A stretch of 64,000 bases of DNA from Pseudomonadota bacterium (GTDB lineage: Bacteria > Pseudomonadota > Alphaproteobacteria > Sphingomonadales > Sphingomonadaceae). Both the position numbers and the translations under genes were made by a program. Of this stretch, positions 8,435 through 17,424 are shown in pieces. Positions within the stretch are counted from its first letter, which is position 1. Every line of letters starts with the position of its first letter. The notes beneath the pieces are model-generated. The model saw nothing but the letters and a program-made list of their open reading frames with translations, did no database searches and had not been told where the DNA came from. The DNA lies in the NCBI GenBank assembly GCA_039818985.1, contig JBCBSU010000001.1, positions 1,948,367-2,012,366 on the forward strand, given 5' to 3'.

Positions 8435-9562
8435 TTACTCAGCCGGAGCCTGATCTGCATCCAGCACACCGCGGGCAATCTGGTCGCGTTCGATACTCTC
8501 GAACAGCGCCTTGAAATTGCCCTCGCCAAAGCCGTCATCGCCCTTGCGCTGGATGAACTCGAAGAAAACCGGACCGATTTGCGGTTCGGCGAAAATCTGC
8601 AGCAGCAACCGGGGCTGACCACCCTCGGTGGTGCCATCGAGCAAGATACCGCGCATTTTCAGCTCATCCGGGTTCTCACCATGGCCGGGCAGACGCTCAT
8701 CGAGCATCTCATAATAGGTCGCTGGCGGCGCGGTCATGAACGGTACCCCGAGTGCCTTGAGCTTATCCCAGCAGCTGACCAGATCGTCACAAATCAGCGC
8801 GATATGCTGGATACCCTCTCCGTTAAACGCGCGCAGAAATTCCTCGATCTGACCCTTGCCGCCCTCGCCTTCTTCATTGAGCGGGATTTTGATCTTGCCA
8901 TCGGGTGCAGTCAGTGCCTTGGAGGTCAGACCGGTATATTCGCCCTTGATGTCGAAAAAGCGGATTTCGCGGAAGTTGAACAGCTTCTCGTAATAATCGG
9001 CCCAATAGGCCATGCGACCGGTATAGACATTATGCGTCAGGTGATCGATCAGCTGGAAACCAGCGCCTTCGGGGCGACGATCAACACCGGGCAGATATTC
9101 GAAATCGATATCGTAAATGGTCAGATCATCCTGACCCGTCTTGCCGTCATAGCGATCCACCAGATAGAGGATCGCACCGCCAATGCCGCGAATGGCGGGC
9201 AGGCGCAGTTCCATCGGCCCGGTCTCGACCTGCACCGGTTCTGCTCCGGCCTCGATCAGATGGTCATAGGCCTTGGCCGCATCATGCACCCGGAACGCCA
9301 TGCCACAGGCGGAGGGGCCGTGTTCGCGGGCGAAATACCAGGCAGCGCTGCGCGGCTCGTAATTGATGATCAGGTTAATACCGCCCTGGCGCCAGAGATG
9401 CACATCCTTGCTGCGATGGATGGCGATATGGGTAAAGCCCATGGCAGTAAAAACCGGCTCGAGCTGACCTTTCTCGGGGGAACAGAATTCAATGAATTCA
9501 AAGCCGTCCAGGCCGGCGGGATTGGCAACATCACTGGAGTTTGCGGTTGTCGGGGCGTTCAT
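8435..9562 (-). CDS. hppD: 4-hydroxyphenylpyruvate dioxygenase
   Basis: This 375-residue Fe(II) dioxygenase converts 4-hydroxyphenylpyruvate to homogentisate. Two VOC halves are present. The Fe ligands expected for the family are visible: His in [10 protein letters not shown], His in GIQHIALI and Glu in VFFEFIQRK. The start at 9562 was chosen because AGGAG lies 9 bases upstream; the frame could extend to ATGs at 9625 and 9643, but these lack a clear ribosome-binding site. The length fits the bacterial family. It is colinear with the VOC and FAH genes and probably shares a transcript with them. Confidence 0.95.
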   Translation of the reverse strand: MNAPTTANSSDVANPAGLDGFEFIEFCSPEKGQLEPVFTAMGFTHIAIHRSKDVHLWRQGGINLIINYEPRSAAWYFAREHGPSACGMAFRVHDAAKAYDHLIEAGAEPVQVETGPMELRLPAIRGIGGAILYLVDRYDGKTGQDDLTIYDIDFEYLPGVDRRPEGAGFQLIDHLTHNVYTGRMAYWADYYEKLFNFREIRFFDIKGEYTGLTSKALTAPDGKIKIPLNEEGEGGKGQIEEFLRAFNGEGIQHIALICDDLVSCWDKLKALGVPFMTAPPATYYEMLDERLPGHGENPDELKMRGILLDGTTEGGQPRLLLQIFAEPQIGPVFFEFIQRKGDDGFGEGNFKALFESIERDQIARGVLDADQAPAE

Positions 9563-9756
9563 GGCAGATATCTCCTGAGGGGTTCCGGGAAAATCCAATT
9601 TAGTATCAGTTGTAACTATATTCATTTCAGGATGATTCTGCAATGCCTTTCCATGCTGTCATCTGCGGCTTTCACCAAGACCTCATAGCGGTTATGGTCG
9701 TCCCAAAAAGGTCGCATAATTTCTCTACGCAAATTCTCGCAGAAGAGGGGCGAATT

Positions 9757-10422
9757 ATGGGCTGGTCTGATGGCACTATCCTGATCAATATCGGCGCCAT
9801 CATCTACATCATCGCCTTTGCGGTGCGCGGTGAGCTGACATTGCGGCTGCTGACACTGGTCGGCAATGGTTTCTACATCGCCTATTATCTGCTGGTGCCG
9901 GAGGTCACGCTGTGGATCGCCATCGGGTCGACCGTGCTGATGACCATCGCCAATGTCTTTGTCATGGCCCGCATTGCGCTGGAGCGGACTACCTGGGGTA
10001 TGACCGAGGCGGACAAGGCGCTCTACAGCCAGTTCGACAATTTCAATCCGGGCCAGTTTCGCCGCCTGGCCAAGCTGGCGACACGCCTTGCCGGAGAGCA
10101 GGATGCCCCGCTCACCACAGAGGGAGAGCCCCCCGACCGGCTCTATTTCATCACCGGCGGTACGGTCCAGGTCGCCAAGGGGCACGACAGCTTCACCCTG
10201 TCCACCAATAATTTCATCGGTGAGGTTGCCTGGTTGCTCAACGGCCCGGCCAGCGCCAAAGTGACCAGCACTGCCGACAGCGAGATACTCGTCTGGGACA
10301 GCGCCGCGCTGCGTCGGTTGTGCGACAAGTCCCCCGATATCGACAATGCACTACGTGCCCGGATCAATCGTGACATGGCAGTGAAGCTTTCGGGCAGCGT
10401 GATGCGCGCCGAGGCAGCGTAA
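9757..10422 (+). CDS. Popeye-like membrane protein with cyclic-nucleotide-binding domain
   Basis: This 221-residue protein has three closely spaced hydrophobic segments (about residues 8-24, 28-45 and 50-70) followed by a cyclic-nucleotide-binding-like domain (about 105-205). The beta-roll pattern is seen in PPDRLYFITGGTVQVAKG and FIGEVAWLLNGPASAKVTS. No DNA-binding helix-turn-helix follows, so it is not a Crp/Fnr regulator. The architecture (three membrane helices, then a cNMP fold) matches bacterial Popeye-domain proteins. The phosphate-binding signature is poorly kept, so the ligand is uncertain. ATG at 9757 has AGAGGGGCG upstream; the longer frame from 9643 is unlikely. It is divergent from hppD and convergent with the MarR gene. 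Confidence 0.75.
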   Translation: MGWSDGTILINIGAIIYIIAFAVRGELTLRLLTLVGNGFYIAYYLLVPEVTLWIAIGSTVLMTIANVFVMARIALERTTWGMTEADKALYSQFDNFNPGQFRRLAKLATRLAGEQDAPLTTEGEPPDRLYFITGGTVQVAKGHDSFTLSTNNFIGEVAWLLNGPASAKVTSTADSEILVWDSAALRRLCDKSPDIDNALRARINRDMAVKLSGSVMRAEAA

Positions 10423-10425
10423 ACC

Positions 10426-10914
10426 TCAGTCGCCGTCGCGCAGATTGTCGCTGGACTGGCGCAACCGGGTCAGCATGTCACCGAGCTGCGCCGCTTCCTC
10501 TGACGACAGCACCGCGAATATCCGCCGTTCCATATCCTCGGCCAACGGCATGATCTCAGTGTAAAGATCCTTACCGGTAGCAGTCAGCACCAGCTGGTGC
10601 GATCGGCCATCGCTGGCGTGCGGCGCACGGGCAATCAGCTTGCGTTCGACCAGCGCCTTGCAGGCACGGTTGACCGCAACCTTGTCCATCCGCGTCGCCG
10701 CCACCAATTCGCTCTGCGTCGCCTGTTCCAGATCGCCGAGCACCGCCATAATCCGCCATTCGGTGATCTTGAGGCCGAAGCGGCTGCGATATTCCTCGGC
10801 AATCAGGTTGCTGACGGTGTTGGTGGTAATTGACAGTTGATAGGGCAGGAAATCCGCCAGCCTTTTGCGGTCAGCCTCGACAGCATTTTTTGCTACAGGA
10901 TCCCGATTCGCCAT
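10426..10914 (-). CDS. MarR-family transcriptional regulator
   Basis: This 162-residue winged-helix regulator shows the MarR core: KITEWRIMAVLGDLEQATQSELV (helix-turn-helix) and ALVERKLIARAPHASDGRSHQLVLT (wing). ATG at 10914 overlaps the stop codon of the upstream TonB receptor gene (TGATG), so it is translated from the same message. The frame extends to 11025, but the extra residues do not resemble protein. Its place among hppD, maiA and FAH suggests it senses an aromatic intermediate and controls this cluster. MarR-type regulators of homogentisate genes are known; the assignment here is inferred. Confidence 0.88.
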   Translation of the reverse strand: MANRDPVAKNAVEADRKRLADFLPYQLSITTNTVSNLIAEEYRSRFGLKITEWRIMAVLGDLEQATQSELVAATRMDKVAVNRACKALVERKLIARAPHASDGRSHQLVLTATGKDLYTEIMPLAEDMERRIFAVLSSEEAAQLGDMLTRLRQSSDNLRDGD

Positions 10915-13094
10915 CACAGCACCACATTGACGCCGAGCCAGAATGTCTGGGGCCGGGCGCGTTCGATGACACCGGCACCGCTGATCCCGGCCTGTATCTC
11001 GGCATCGAAAAGATTTTCCACCCAACCCTCGAGCATCAGTGTATCGCTCAGCCGGTAACCGGCGCGCGCATCAAGAGTAAAGGCGTCGTCGAGCAAACGC
11101 GTATTGCCGTCATCCTCGAACTGGCTGCCGATATAGCGCAATGTCACGCCAGCGCTGGCAGCACTGTCCCGCGGCAGCCAATCGAGCGAGGCATTGGCGA
11201 AATGCTGTGGCACCTGGGCCGGGCGCAGTCCGTCAATCCCGGCCTGTGCCCCGGCATTGCCCGCCACCTCGCTGTCGACCCAGGCATAGCCCACCGCCAG
11301 GGTGAAGGCTCCGATATCGATGGCGGCGTCGATTTCGACGCCCAGCGCTTCGACAGCATCAAGATTCTGCCGCTGGCGAAACACCCCTGCACCCGAGACA
11401 AAACCAACCCCGGGGAACAGCCCCGGGCCGCTGTCGAGCGTAACATTGGCGATGGCGTTGTCGAGCTGGTTGTAGAAAACCGTTCCACTGAAGCGCAGCG
11501 TGTAAATCTCCCAGTCCAATCCAAACTCCACTCCGCGCAACCGCTCTGGCGCGAGATTTTCGTTCGCCGCCGTTGCATCGGCACCGACGCGAAACGGACG
11601 ATACAGCTCATTCAGGGTCGGCAGGCGCCAACCGAGATAGGCGGCGCCGCGCAGCGTCAACAGGCTGGCGGCATCATAGGCAAAGCCGATCCGCCCGGTG
11701 CCCTCGACGCCATCGCGATCGGCAAAGCGATCATCACTGCGGATCTGTCCGGCAATAGCTGGAGCAAGCTCGAACTCGCGGCGGAAGCCATTGCTGATCG
11801 ACCAGTAATCGACCCGCCCTCCGCCGGTGAGTAGCAATTCGGGCGTCGTCTGCCAGCTCGCCTCGACATAGCCGCCCAGCGTGTCGGTGCGCCCGCCGGC
11901 ATTGCGTCCACGCAGAGGTTCCGCATTCTGGAAGAAGAAGCGCTCATTGGTCTCGCCAATGGTGCGGCGCCAGTCGCCGCCTATACGCAGCTCGGCGGTG
12001 TCGTCTATTGGCGGACGCAACTCGAATTTCGCGCCGATGCCGGTGCTGGGCACATTGAACTGGTCGAGCACCTGGCGCACCGAATTGCGGTCGGCGGCCA
12101 CGCTGCCAAAGCTGGTCTCGAATGTGCGCAGTTGGAGATAGGCCAGCGCCTCCCATTGCCAGCGCCCGCGCGACACCAGCCGCAGCGAGGCATCGGCGCC
12201 GTCATTGCGGTTGTCGCTGAATGCAAAACCGCGCTCACGCGAATCACTAAAGGCGCGGATATTGGCCTGAAGCTCGGTATCGCCGCTCAACGGCGCGACA
12301 AAACGCGCACCAAAGCCATATTGCTGATATTCCGCCGGGCGGTCGACCGCACCGCGCTGTTCCTCGATCACCGGGATAAAGCCATCGCCCCGGGCATATT
12401 GCGCCGAGAATGTCAGCCCACCCGCGCCCAGCTTTTGCTGCACCTCGGCATTGGCCTCGAGGCTGTCGCGGCTGCCATAGCGCAGCGCGCCACCATAACG
12501 GCTGCTCTCACCCACCCCGACGCTGGAGAGCGCAATCGTGCCCGCCAACGCCCCCGCACCATCGCTGCCGCTGCCACCGCCGCGACGCACCCGCACCATT
12601 TCGATTGCTAGCGCATCAAAGCCGGGGAAGCTGACCCAGCCGCCAAAGGGGTCTGCCTGCGGCACGCCATCGAGCGTCAGCAGCGCCCGGCTGGCGGCAT
12701 TTCCTCCCAGCCCACGCAACGTCACGCCCTGGCTGGTGGGATTGGCCGAGCGTGAATCGGAACGGCGAAACTGCTGCAGACCGGGAATATTGCGCAGCGC
12801 ATTTTCGATGCGTCCACTGGCCTCATTCGCCAGCGATGCCGGTCCTATTTCGCTGACAGCATAGGCCTTGTCGCCCAGCGGATCGCCCAGATTATCTCCC
12901 AATACGACAATGTCGTCGCGCGCGATAATATACGGCTCGACGCTTTGTGGTGGATCGTTACCGGGCTCGCGATCAGGCGTGCAATCAATCAACAGGCATG
13001 GGTCCGGCTGCTCCTGTGCCAAGGCGGCGGAAGGCAACAGGGCGATGGCACAGGCCATGGCCGAGCCGGAAAGACAGACGGTTTTCAAAATCAT
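10914..13094 (-). CDS. TonB-dependent outer-membrane receptor
   Basis: This 726-residue receptor has a signal peptide (about residues 1-26, ending ALAQ), a plug domain (about 85-190, with ALRNIPGLQQFRRSDSRSAN and GVTLRGLGGNAASRALLTLDG) and a 22-strand beta-barrel ending in the aromatic-rich TFWLGVNVVL. It should import a ligand too large for porins, using TonB energy. It overlaps maiA on one side and the MarR gene on the other (ATGA-type overlaps at both ends), so it belongs to the same operon as a tyrosine-catabolism enzyme. The ligand is unknown. Two Cys near residues 33-37 are a minor oddity. Confidence 0.92.
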   Translation of the reverse strand: MILKTVCLSGSAMACAIALLPSAALAQEQPDPCLLIDCTPDREPGNDPPQSVEPYIIARDDIVVLGDNLGDPLGDKAYAVSEIGPASLANEASGRIENALRNIPGLQQFRRSDSRSANPTSQGVTLRGLGGNAASRALLTLDGVPQADPFGGWVSFPGFDALAIEMVRVRRGGGSGSDGAGALAGTIALSSVGVGESSRYGGALRYGSRDSLEANAEVQQKLGAGGLTFSAQYARGDGFIPVIEEQRGAVDRPAEYQQYGFGARFVAPLSGDTELQANIRAFSDSRERGFAFSDNRNDGADASLRLVSRGRWQWEALAYLQLRTFETSFGSVAADRNSVRQVLDQFNVPSTGIGAKFELRPPIDDTAELRIGGDWRRTIGETNERFFFQNAEPLRGRNAGGRTDTLGGYVEASWQTTPELLLTGGGRVDYWSISNGFRREFELAPAIAGQIRSDDRFADRDGVEGTGRIGFAYDAASLLTLRGAAYLGWRLPTLNELYRPFRVGADATAANENLAPERLRGVEFGLDWEIYTLRFSGTVFYNQLDNAIANVTLDSGPGLFPGVGFVSGAGVFRQRQNLDAVEALGVEIDAAIDIGAFTLAVGYAWVDSEVAGNAGAQAGIDGLRPAQVPQHFANASLDWLPRDSAASAGVTLRYIGSQFEDDGNTRLLDDAFTLDARAGYRLSDTLMLEGWVENLFDAEIQAGISGAGVIERARPQTFWLGVNVVL

Positions 13095-13726
13095 GTTTCG
13101 GCGGCAATCCTGTCGGGATGGGCGGCCCTGAATGCCGCGTGTTCGCCTAATGCAGCATGAATATGCGTCAGTTTCGGGAAATCATCCATCGGCAGGCCAA
13201 AGCGCTCTGCATTGTACATTTGCGCTGTCAGACAGATATCGGTGAGGTTGGGCGTTTCACCGCCGAAAATGCCTTGCTCCGGTGCGGCTTTTTCCAGCGC
13301 GGTGAAGCCCAGCGTCATCCAGTGATGCATCCACTGCACGACATCATCCTGACTGTGCCCGAACGGGTGTTTCAAATACTGCCAGACACGCAGATTGTTG
13401 ATCGGGTGGATATCGGCGATGATCACCATCGCATCGGACAGCACCCTGGCCCGCGCCACCGGGTCTTGGGGCAATAGGCGCGGCTGGGGGAAACGCGCAT
13501 CGAGATAATCGATAATCGCCAGCGACTGGGCCAGGTCATGACCATCGATATGCAGCATCGGCACCAGCCCCTGAGGGTTACGCCCAGTATAAGCCGCGCC
13601 GCGCTGATCGCCATCGACCAGATTGACCCACTCGGTGTGATAGTCGACGCCTTTCAGATTGAGCGCCAGCCGCACCCGATAGGCGGCGGTCGAACGGAAA
13701 TAATCATAGAGGATGATCTCTGACAT
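13091..13726 (-). CDS. maiA: Maleylacetoacetate isomerase (zeta-class GST)
   Basis: This 211-residue enzyme isomerises maleylacetoacetate to fumarylacetoacetate using glutathione, the step before FAH. The zeta-class signature is visible at residues 8-17 (YFRSTAAYRV, the SSC-like active site, here S-T-A). The N-terminal thioredoxin-like domain also carries NPQGLVPML and AIIDYLDARFP. The C-terminal helical domain contains INNLRVWQYL, typical of MaiA. The stop codon overlaps the start of the TonB receptor gene. It probably begins the operon maiA-TonB receptor-marR, divergent from the arsenosugar-type genes. Confidence 0.92.
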   Translation of the reverse strand: MSEIILYDYFRSTAAYRVRLALNLKGVDYHTEWVNLVDGDQRGAAYTGRNPQGLVPMLHIDGHDLAQSLAIIDYLDARFPQPRLLPQDPVARARVLSDAMVIIADIHPINNLRVWQYLKHPFGHSQDDVVQWMHHWMTLGFTALEKAAPEQGIFGGETPNLTDICLTAQMYNAERFGLPMDDFPKLTHIHAALGEHAAFRAAHPDRIAAET

Positions 13727-13840
13727 GGCGGTGTCCCTTAGCGGCGAACAGGGCGGGCACCATGATCAGCACATGACATGAATGCAACCTTTGTTTGATT
13801 GGCCTTGTTTCCTCGGCAATCCAGCCTATGGCTTGATGCC

Positions 13841-14446
13841 ATGCCCGATAGTGCTTCCGTCATGCTGCGGCTGTTCGCCAAATATCCGGTACCCGGCTAT
13901 GCCAAGACACGCCTGATCCCGGCGCTGGGTGAAGCAGGGGCAGCGGCGCTGCACCGACAGCTGGCGCATCGGACCTGCGCGACGCTGATTGGCAGCGGCC
14001 AGCCGGTGACTGTGCATTATGCAGGAAATGACGAGGCCGCTTTCCGCCAATGGCTCGGCGATGCGCCCGAACATGCCGCACAGCCCGAAGGTGATCTCAC
14101 CGACCGGCTGCTCGCCGCACTGGGCTATGGTCCGCAGATTTTTTTCGGCGCCGATACACCCGATCTCACCGGCGAGATTGTGCAGCAGGCGGTCGCCGCG
14201 CTGCACAGCCATGAGGTAGTCATCGGCCCGGCCGAGGATGGCGGCTATTATCTCATCGGCATGACGCGCCCGCTGCCCGAACTTTTCACCAATATGCCGT
14301 GGAGTACCGATCAGGTACTGCCGACGACATTGGCGCGGCTCAAAGCCATGGGCATAGAGCCGCTATTGCTGCCGATGCTCGCCGATTGCGACCGCCCCGA
14401 GGATCTGGAACGCTGGCCTGAACTGACAGGAAGCATCGCGCAATGA
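13841..14446 (+). CDS. TIGR04282-type glycosyl/nucleotidyl transferase (arsenosugar-associated)
   Basis: This 201-residue protein of the DUF2064/TIGR04282 family (also named rSAM/selenodomain-associated transferase 1) has a GT-A-like fold. Family features are LRLFAKYPVPGYAKTRL at the N-terminus, GADTPDLT (the DxD-like metal site) and VIGPAEDGGYYLIGM. In organisms that make arsenosugars it is one of two transferases that build the sugar part. ATG at 13841 was chosen; 13862 would begin directly at the conserved MLRLFAKYP. Its last base overlaps the next start (ATGA), so the two transferases are coupled. Confidence 0.85.
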   Translation: MPDSASVMLRLFAKYPVPGYAKTRLIPALGEAGAAALHRQLAHRTCATLIGSGQPVTVHYAGNDEAAFRQWLGDAPEHAAQPEGDLTDRLLAALGYGPQIFFGADTPDLTGEIVQQAVAALHSHEVVIGPAEDGGYYLIGMTRPLPELFTNMPWSTDQVLPTTLARLKAMGIEPLLLPMLADCDRPEDLERWPELTGSIAQ

Positions 14447-15180
14447 CCGCCGACACCCAGCAACATGTCACGCTGCTGATCCCGACCTGGCAGGAGGAAC
14501 AGTCGCTGCCCGCGACCATCGCCAATATCGCCACGCTCGACCCCGCGCCCGATGAGGTGCTGCTGGTCGATGGCGGCAGCAGTGATGCAACCATGGAACT
14601 GGCAAAACAGGCCGGTTTCCGCGCCATTATCGCGCCGCAAAAGGGGCGCGGGCCGCAGATCAATCATGGCGTTACCGAGGCAGAGAGCCCGATCATCCTG
14701 ATCCTCCATGCCGACAGTATCTTGCCCGTCGATGCCATCGCCCATGTGCGCCAGACCCTTGGCGACCCGAAAATCGCGCTCGCCACCTTCCTGCCGATTA
14801 TTCGTGGCAGGAAGACCCGATGGGGCACAACGCTGCACAACTGGATCAAGACCTGGTATCCCATCGTCACCCATCCGCATCTGTTTGTGCGCGGAGTGCG
14901 GCTGCTCTTCGGTGATCATGCCATGTTCTTCCGCCGCGATGACTTTCTTGCCATTGGCGGCGTACCCAGCGACGCCACCATCATGGAAGAGGCGGATCTG
15001 TGCATCGGCATGGCGACACGTGGAAAGCTGAAGATGACACGCAAGCCGGTCATCACATCGGACCGGCGCATCGCCCATTGGGGGCCGCTCAAGGCCAATT
15101 ACCGCTATCTCAAAATCGGGATCATGTGGAGCTTTGGCGTGCGCAAGAAGCTGGACGATCTCTATCCTGATATCCGGTAA
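14443..15180 (+). CDS. TIGR04283-type family 2 glycosyltransferase (arsenosugar-associated)
   Basis: This 245-residue GT2-type transferase (rSAM/selenodomain-associated transferase 2) shows TLLIPTWQEEQSLPATI at the N-terminus, VLLVDGGSSDAT and the metal-binding ILHADS, with EEADLCI in the acceptor region. Partner of the preceding TIGR04282 protein, with which it overlaps by four bases. Annotation practice links this pair to arsenosugar biosynthesis, and an arsM gene lies about 1 kb downstream on the other strand, which fits. The actual sugar donor and acceptor cannot be told from the sequence. Confidence 0.85.
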   Translation: MTADTQQHVTLLIPTWQEEQSLPATIANIATLDPAPDEVLLVDGGSSDATMELAKQAGFRAIIAPQKGRGPQINHGVTEAESPIILILHADSILPVDAIAHVRQTLGDPKIALATFLPIIRGRKTRWGTTLHNWIKTWYPIVTHPHLFVRGVRLLFGDHAMFFRRDDFLAIGGVPSDATIMEEADLCIGMATRGKLKMTRKPVITSDRRIAHWGPLKANYRYLKIGIMWSFGVRKKLDDLYPDIR

Positions 15181-15192
15181 CCTGAACGATCC

Positions 15193-16215
15193 CTATTTCC
15201 AGTCGAGAAACCCGGTTTCATGGCAATGTTCGACCATGCGACGCAGAGCGGGCTTGTCGATATGCGGCGCGGCGAGTCCCGCTCTCTGGGCCATGATGCG
15301 GCTTTCAAAGCGTGGCACCCGGGCAAAATAATCGAAAAACTGCGCCCCGACCTTGCGATGCACCATAAGACTGCGCCGGTCGAGCTTGGCAGGATCATAG
15401 CTTTCGGGATGGACAATCTCGGCCGGACGGGCGCGCGGATATTCGCCGACAATCTCCAGCATGTCAGCCAGCGGAAAGGCATGATCGGCGACCAGATGCA
15501 CTGCATCGCCATCAAAGGCCGCCATGTCGTGCACCATCGCCATCAAGCCGGCAATGACATGGTCGATCGGCACAATGGCAAAGGCCGCGCCATCAATTGC
15601 CGGGACCCGAGCCAGCAGTGGCGAGCCGAACAGTCGAAACAGGTGATAAAAATCATCCTGGCGCGGAATAGCGCCATCGGAGAGCCGCCCGACAATGATG
15701 CTCGGCCGGGCAATGGCGGCGACAAGCCCGGCTGCACGCCCAGTCATGACATAGCTCTCGGCGACTGCTTTGGAACGCTCATAGCCATTGGTGAATATGC
15801 GTGACGGATCGGCCGGTTCTTCGGGTACCGCACCGTCGGCGCGGCCGCAGACATAGGCGGTGGAGACATGCAGTAAGGGAACGCCGAGATGCCGCGCCAG
15901 CGTCACCGCATTTTTTGCCCCACCCACATTGACCGCATCATAAACCGCGTCGCTGGCGGTGAAATCAGTGGTCGCGGCACAATGCACGATCAGGTCGACA
16001 TCCGCCGGAAGCTTTGCAAGGCCGAAATGCGTGGCCGCAATGTCGCCCTGCACCGTCTCGACTTCGGCAATACGGTTGCGACCATCCATATCGAGCACAT
16101 GACGGCCCTCACCCCTGATCACCGCGCAGACAGCATGGCTGCTGTCGAGCAGCGCTCCCGCCATTGCGCCGCCGACCAGGCCTGTTGCACCGGTAAGAAG
16201 AATGCGCATCGTCAT
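15193..16215 (-). CDS. NAD(P)-dependent epimerase/reductase (extended SDR)
   Basis: This 340-residue extended short-chain dehydrogenase has the Rossmann motif LLTGATGLVGGAMAG at the N-terminus, a conserved DLIVHCAATTDF and a Tyr-x3-Lys catalytic pair at YERSKAVAE. It is similar in build to fatty-acyl-CoA/polyketide thioester reductases and dTDP-sugar epimerases. ATG at 16215 was taken; 16209 is possible, and the TTG at 16224 is unlikely. It lies 14 bases after arsM on the same strand, so it probably works on a sugar or lipid intermediate of that pathway, which is inference from position only. Confidence 0.8.
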   Translation of the reverse strand: MTMRILLTGATGLVGGAMAGALLDSSHAVCAVIRGEGRHVLDMDGRNRIAEVETVQGDIAATHFGLAKLPADVDLIVHCAATTDFTASDAVYDAVNVGGAKNAVTLARHLGVPLLHVSTAYVCGRADGAVPEEPADPSRIFTNGYERSKAVAESYVMTGRAAGLVAAIARPSIIVGRLSDGAIPRQDDFYHLFRLFGSPLLARVPAIDGAAFAIVPIDHVIAGLMAMVHDMAAFDGDAVHLVADHAFPLADMLEIVGEYPRARPAEIVHPESYDPAKLDRRSLMVHRKVGAQFFDYFARVPRFESRIMAQRAGLAAPHIDKPALRRMVEHCHETGFLDWK

Positions 16216-16229
16216 GCCCGGCAAAAGCT

Positions 16230-17285
16230 CTAGCAGCAGGCCGCGGCTACCAGCTCGCCATCACCGCTGGGCATGGCGAAAGGCAGCCCGGTGCCGCATC
16301 CTTCAAACACGCCATAATGGGTCGAGAAATCGCCGATAAAGTCGAAATGCGGCGCAAAGCGCGTATCGGCCAGCATCTTCCAACTATTGCCGCACACCGG
16401 AAAAACGCGGCCGCGCTCAATCATATGGTGCTTGTCGAGCGCAAATAGCCGCTCCTCGCCGGCAACACTGCCCTTATAGATCACCGCCTGGCCATAATCC
16501 TCGCATTCCGGCTCCAGCCCGTCGAGCCGAAACAGACGATAGGTGGCCGAGTAGAAGTTGATGCCGTCGAGCTTCGCAGCCACTGCAGGATCGCCAATGC
16601 CCAGCGGCCGGTCCTTGACCAGCCTTGGATCGGCAAAGCCGGCTTTCCGGGCCAGATCGAGGAAATCACCCCAGTAGAGCGCGCCCGACAGGCATTCGCC
16701 GTGCAGCACCGGATCATCGAGCAGGTGCTGCGGCACCCGCCGTTCCGAATAGACATCGGAGAAATACATCTCGCCGCCGGGCTTGAGCAGCTCAAAGGCA
16801 TCGCGGAACACCTTGCCCTTGTCGGCGACCAGATTGATGACGCAGTTGGAAACGATGACATCGAAGCTGCCCGGTTCCAGATCGAGCCGATCCAGCCTCT
16901 CGATATCGCCTTCGATAAAGCGGGTATTGGGCCGGGCATAGCCGAAACGCTCGGCATGCCAGTCAATGTGCGCATCGGCGACGGCAAGCTGTTCCGGTGT
17001 GGTATCGACGCCGACCACCGCGCCCTGCTCGCCGACAAGCTGGGCCAGAATATAGGCGTCCTGTCCAGATCCCGAGCCAAGATCGAGAATGCGCGCGCCC
17101 TCGACCGCCTGCGGCGCGATCAGGCCGCAACCATAATAGCGCGCTTTGACATCATCATGGACATTGGCCAGTGCCTCGATCACCGCCCGGGGCGGACGTT
17201 CGGCGGTAACACAGGCATCGGTTTTGAGATCATCCGACCCGCCCAGCACCTGGCCATAATATTCTCGGCTGTTTTCGATATTCAT
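16230..17285 (-). CDS. arsM: Arsenite S-adenosylmethionine methyltransferase (arsenosugar type)
   Basis: This 351-residue enzyme should methylate arsenite stepwise using SAM. The SAM-binding motif is ILDLGSGSGQDAY (about residues 66-78). Four cysteines, C25, C53, C148 and C198, stand in the ArsM contexts DACV, YYGCGL, VSNCVIN and GECLSG. The spacing of 28 residues between the first two and 50 between the last two matches the Cys44/72/174/224 set of the well-studied algal ArsM, as I recall it. The C-terminal arsenic-family extension is present, and the protein ends in a Cys-Cys pair. It shares a 139-base divergent promoter region with the flavoprotein gene. Confidence 0.9.
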   Translation of the reverse strand: MNIENSREYYGQVLGGSDDLKTDACVTAERPPRAVIEALANVHDDVKARYYGCGLIAPQAVEGARILDLGSGSGQDAYILAQLVGEQGAVVGVDTTPEQLAVADAHIDWHAERFGYARPNTRFIEGDIERLDRLDLEPGSFDVIVSNCVINLVADKGKVFRDAFELLKPGGEMYFSDVYSERRVPQHLLDDPVLHGECLSGALYWGDFLDLARKAGFADPRLVKDRPLGIGDPAVAAKLDGINFYSATYRLFRLDGLEPECEDYGQAVIYKGSVAGEERLFALDKHHMIERGRVFPVCGNSWKMLADTRFAPHFDFIGDFSTHYGVFEGCGTGLPFAMPSGDGELVAAACC

Positions 17286-17424
17286 GATGTGCCCTTTGTG
17301 ATTCGCCCCTGGCCCTCGACAATGCTACATGCCCGTCTCCATCGGCATCGGGCAACCGGATTATTTTTATTGGCCCGCGCCAAGTGACTGTAACCTCTCT
17401 CATTCCCAAGGCGAAACAACTGCC

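Noticed and set aside
13841-14446. Selenoprotein reading of the rSAM/selenodomain-associated transferase
   Set aside because: The family name refers to neighbours in other genomes; there is no in-frame TGA to be read as selenocysteine here.
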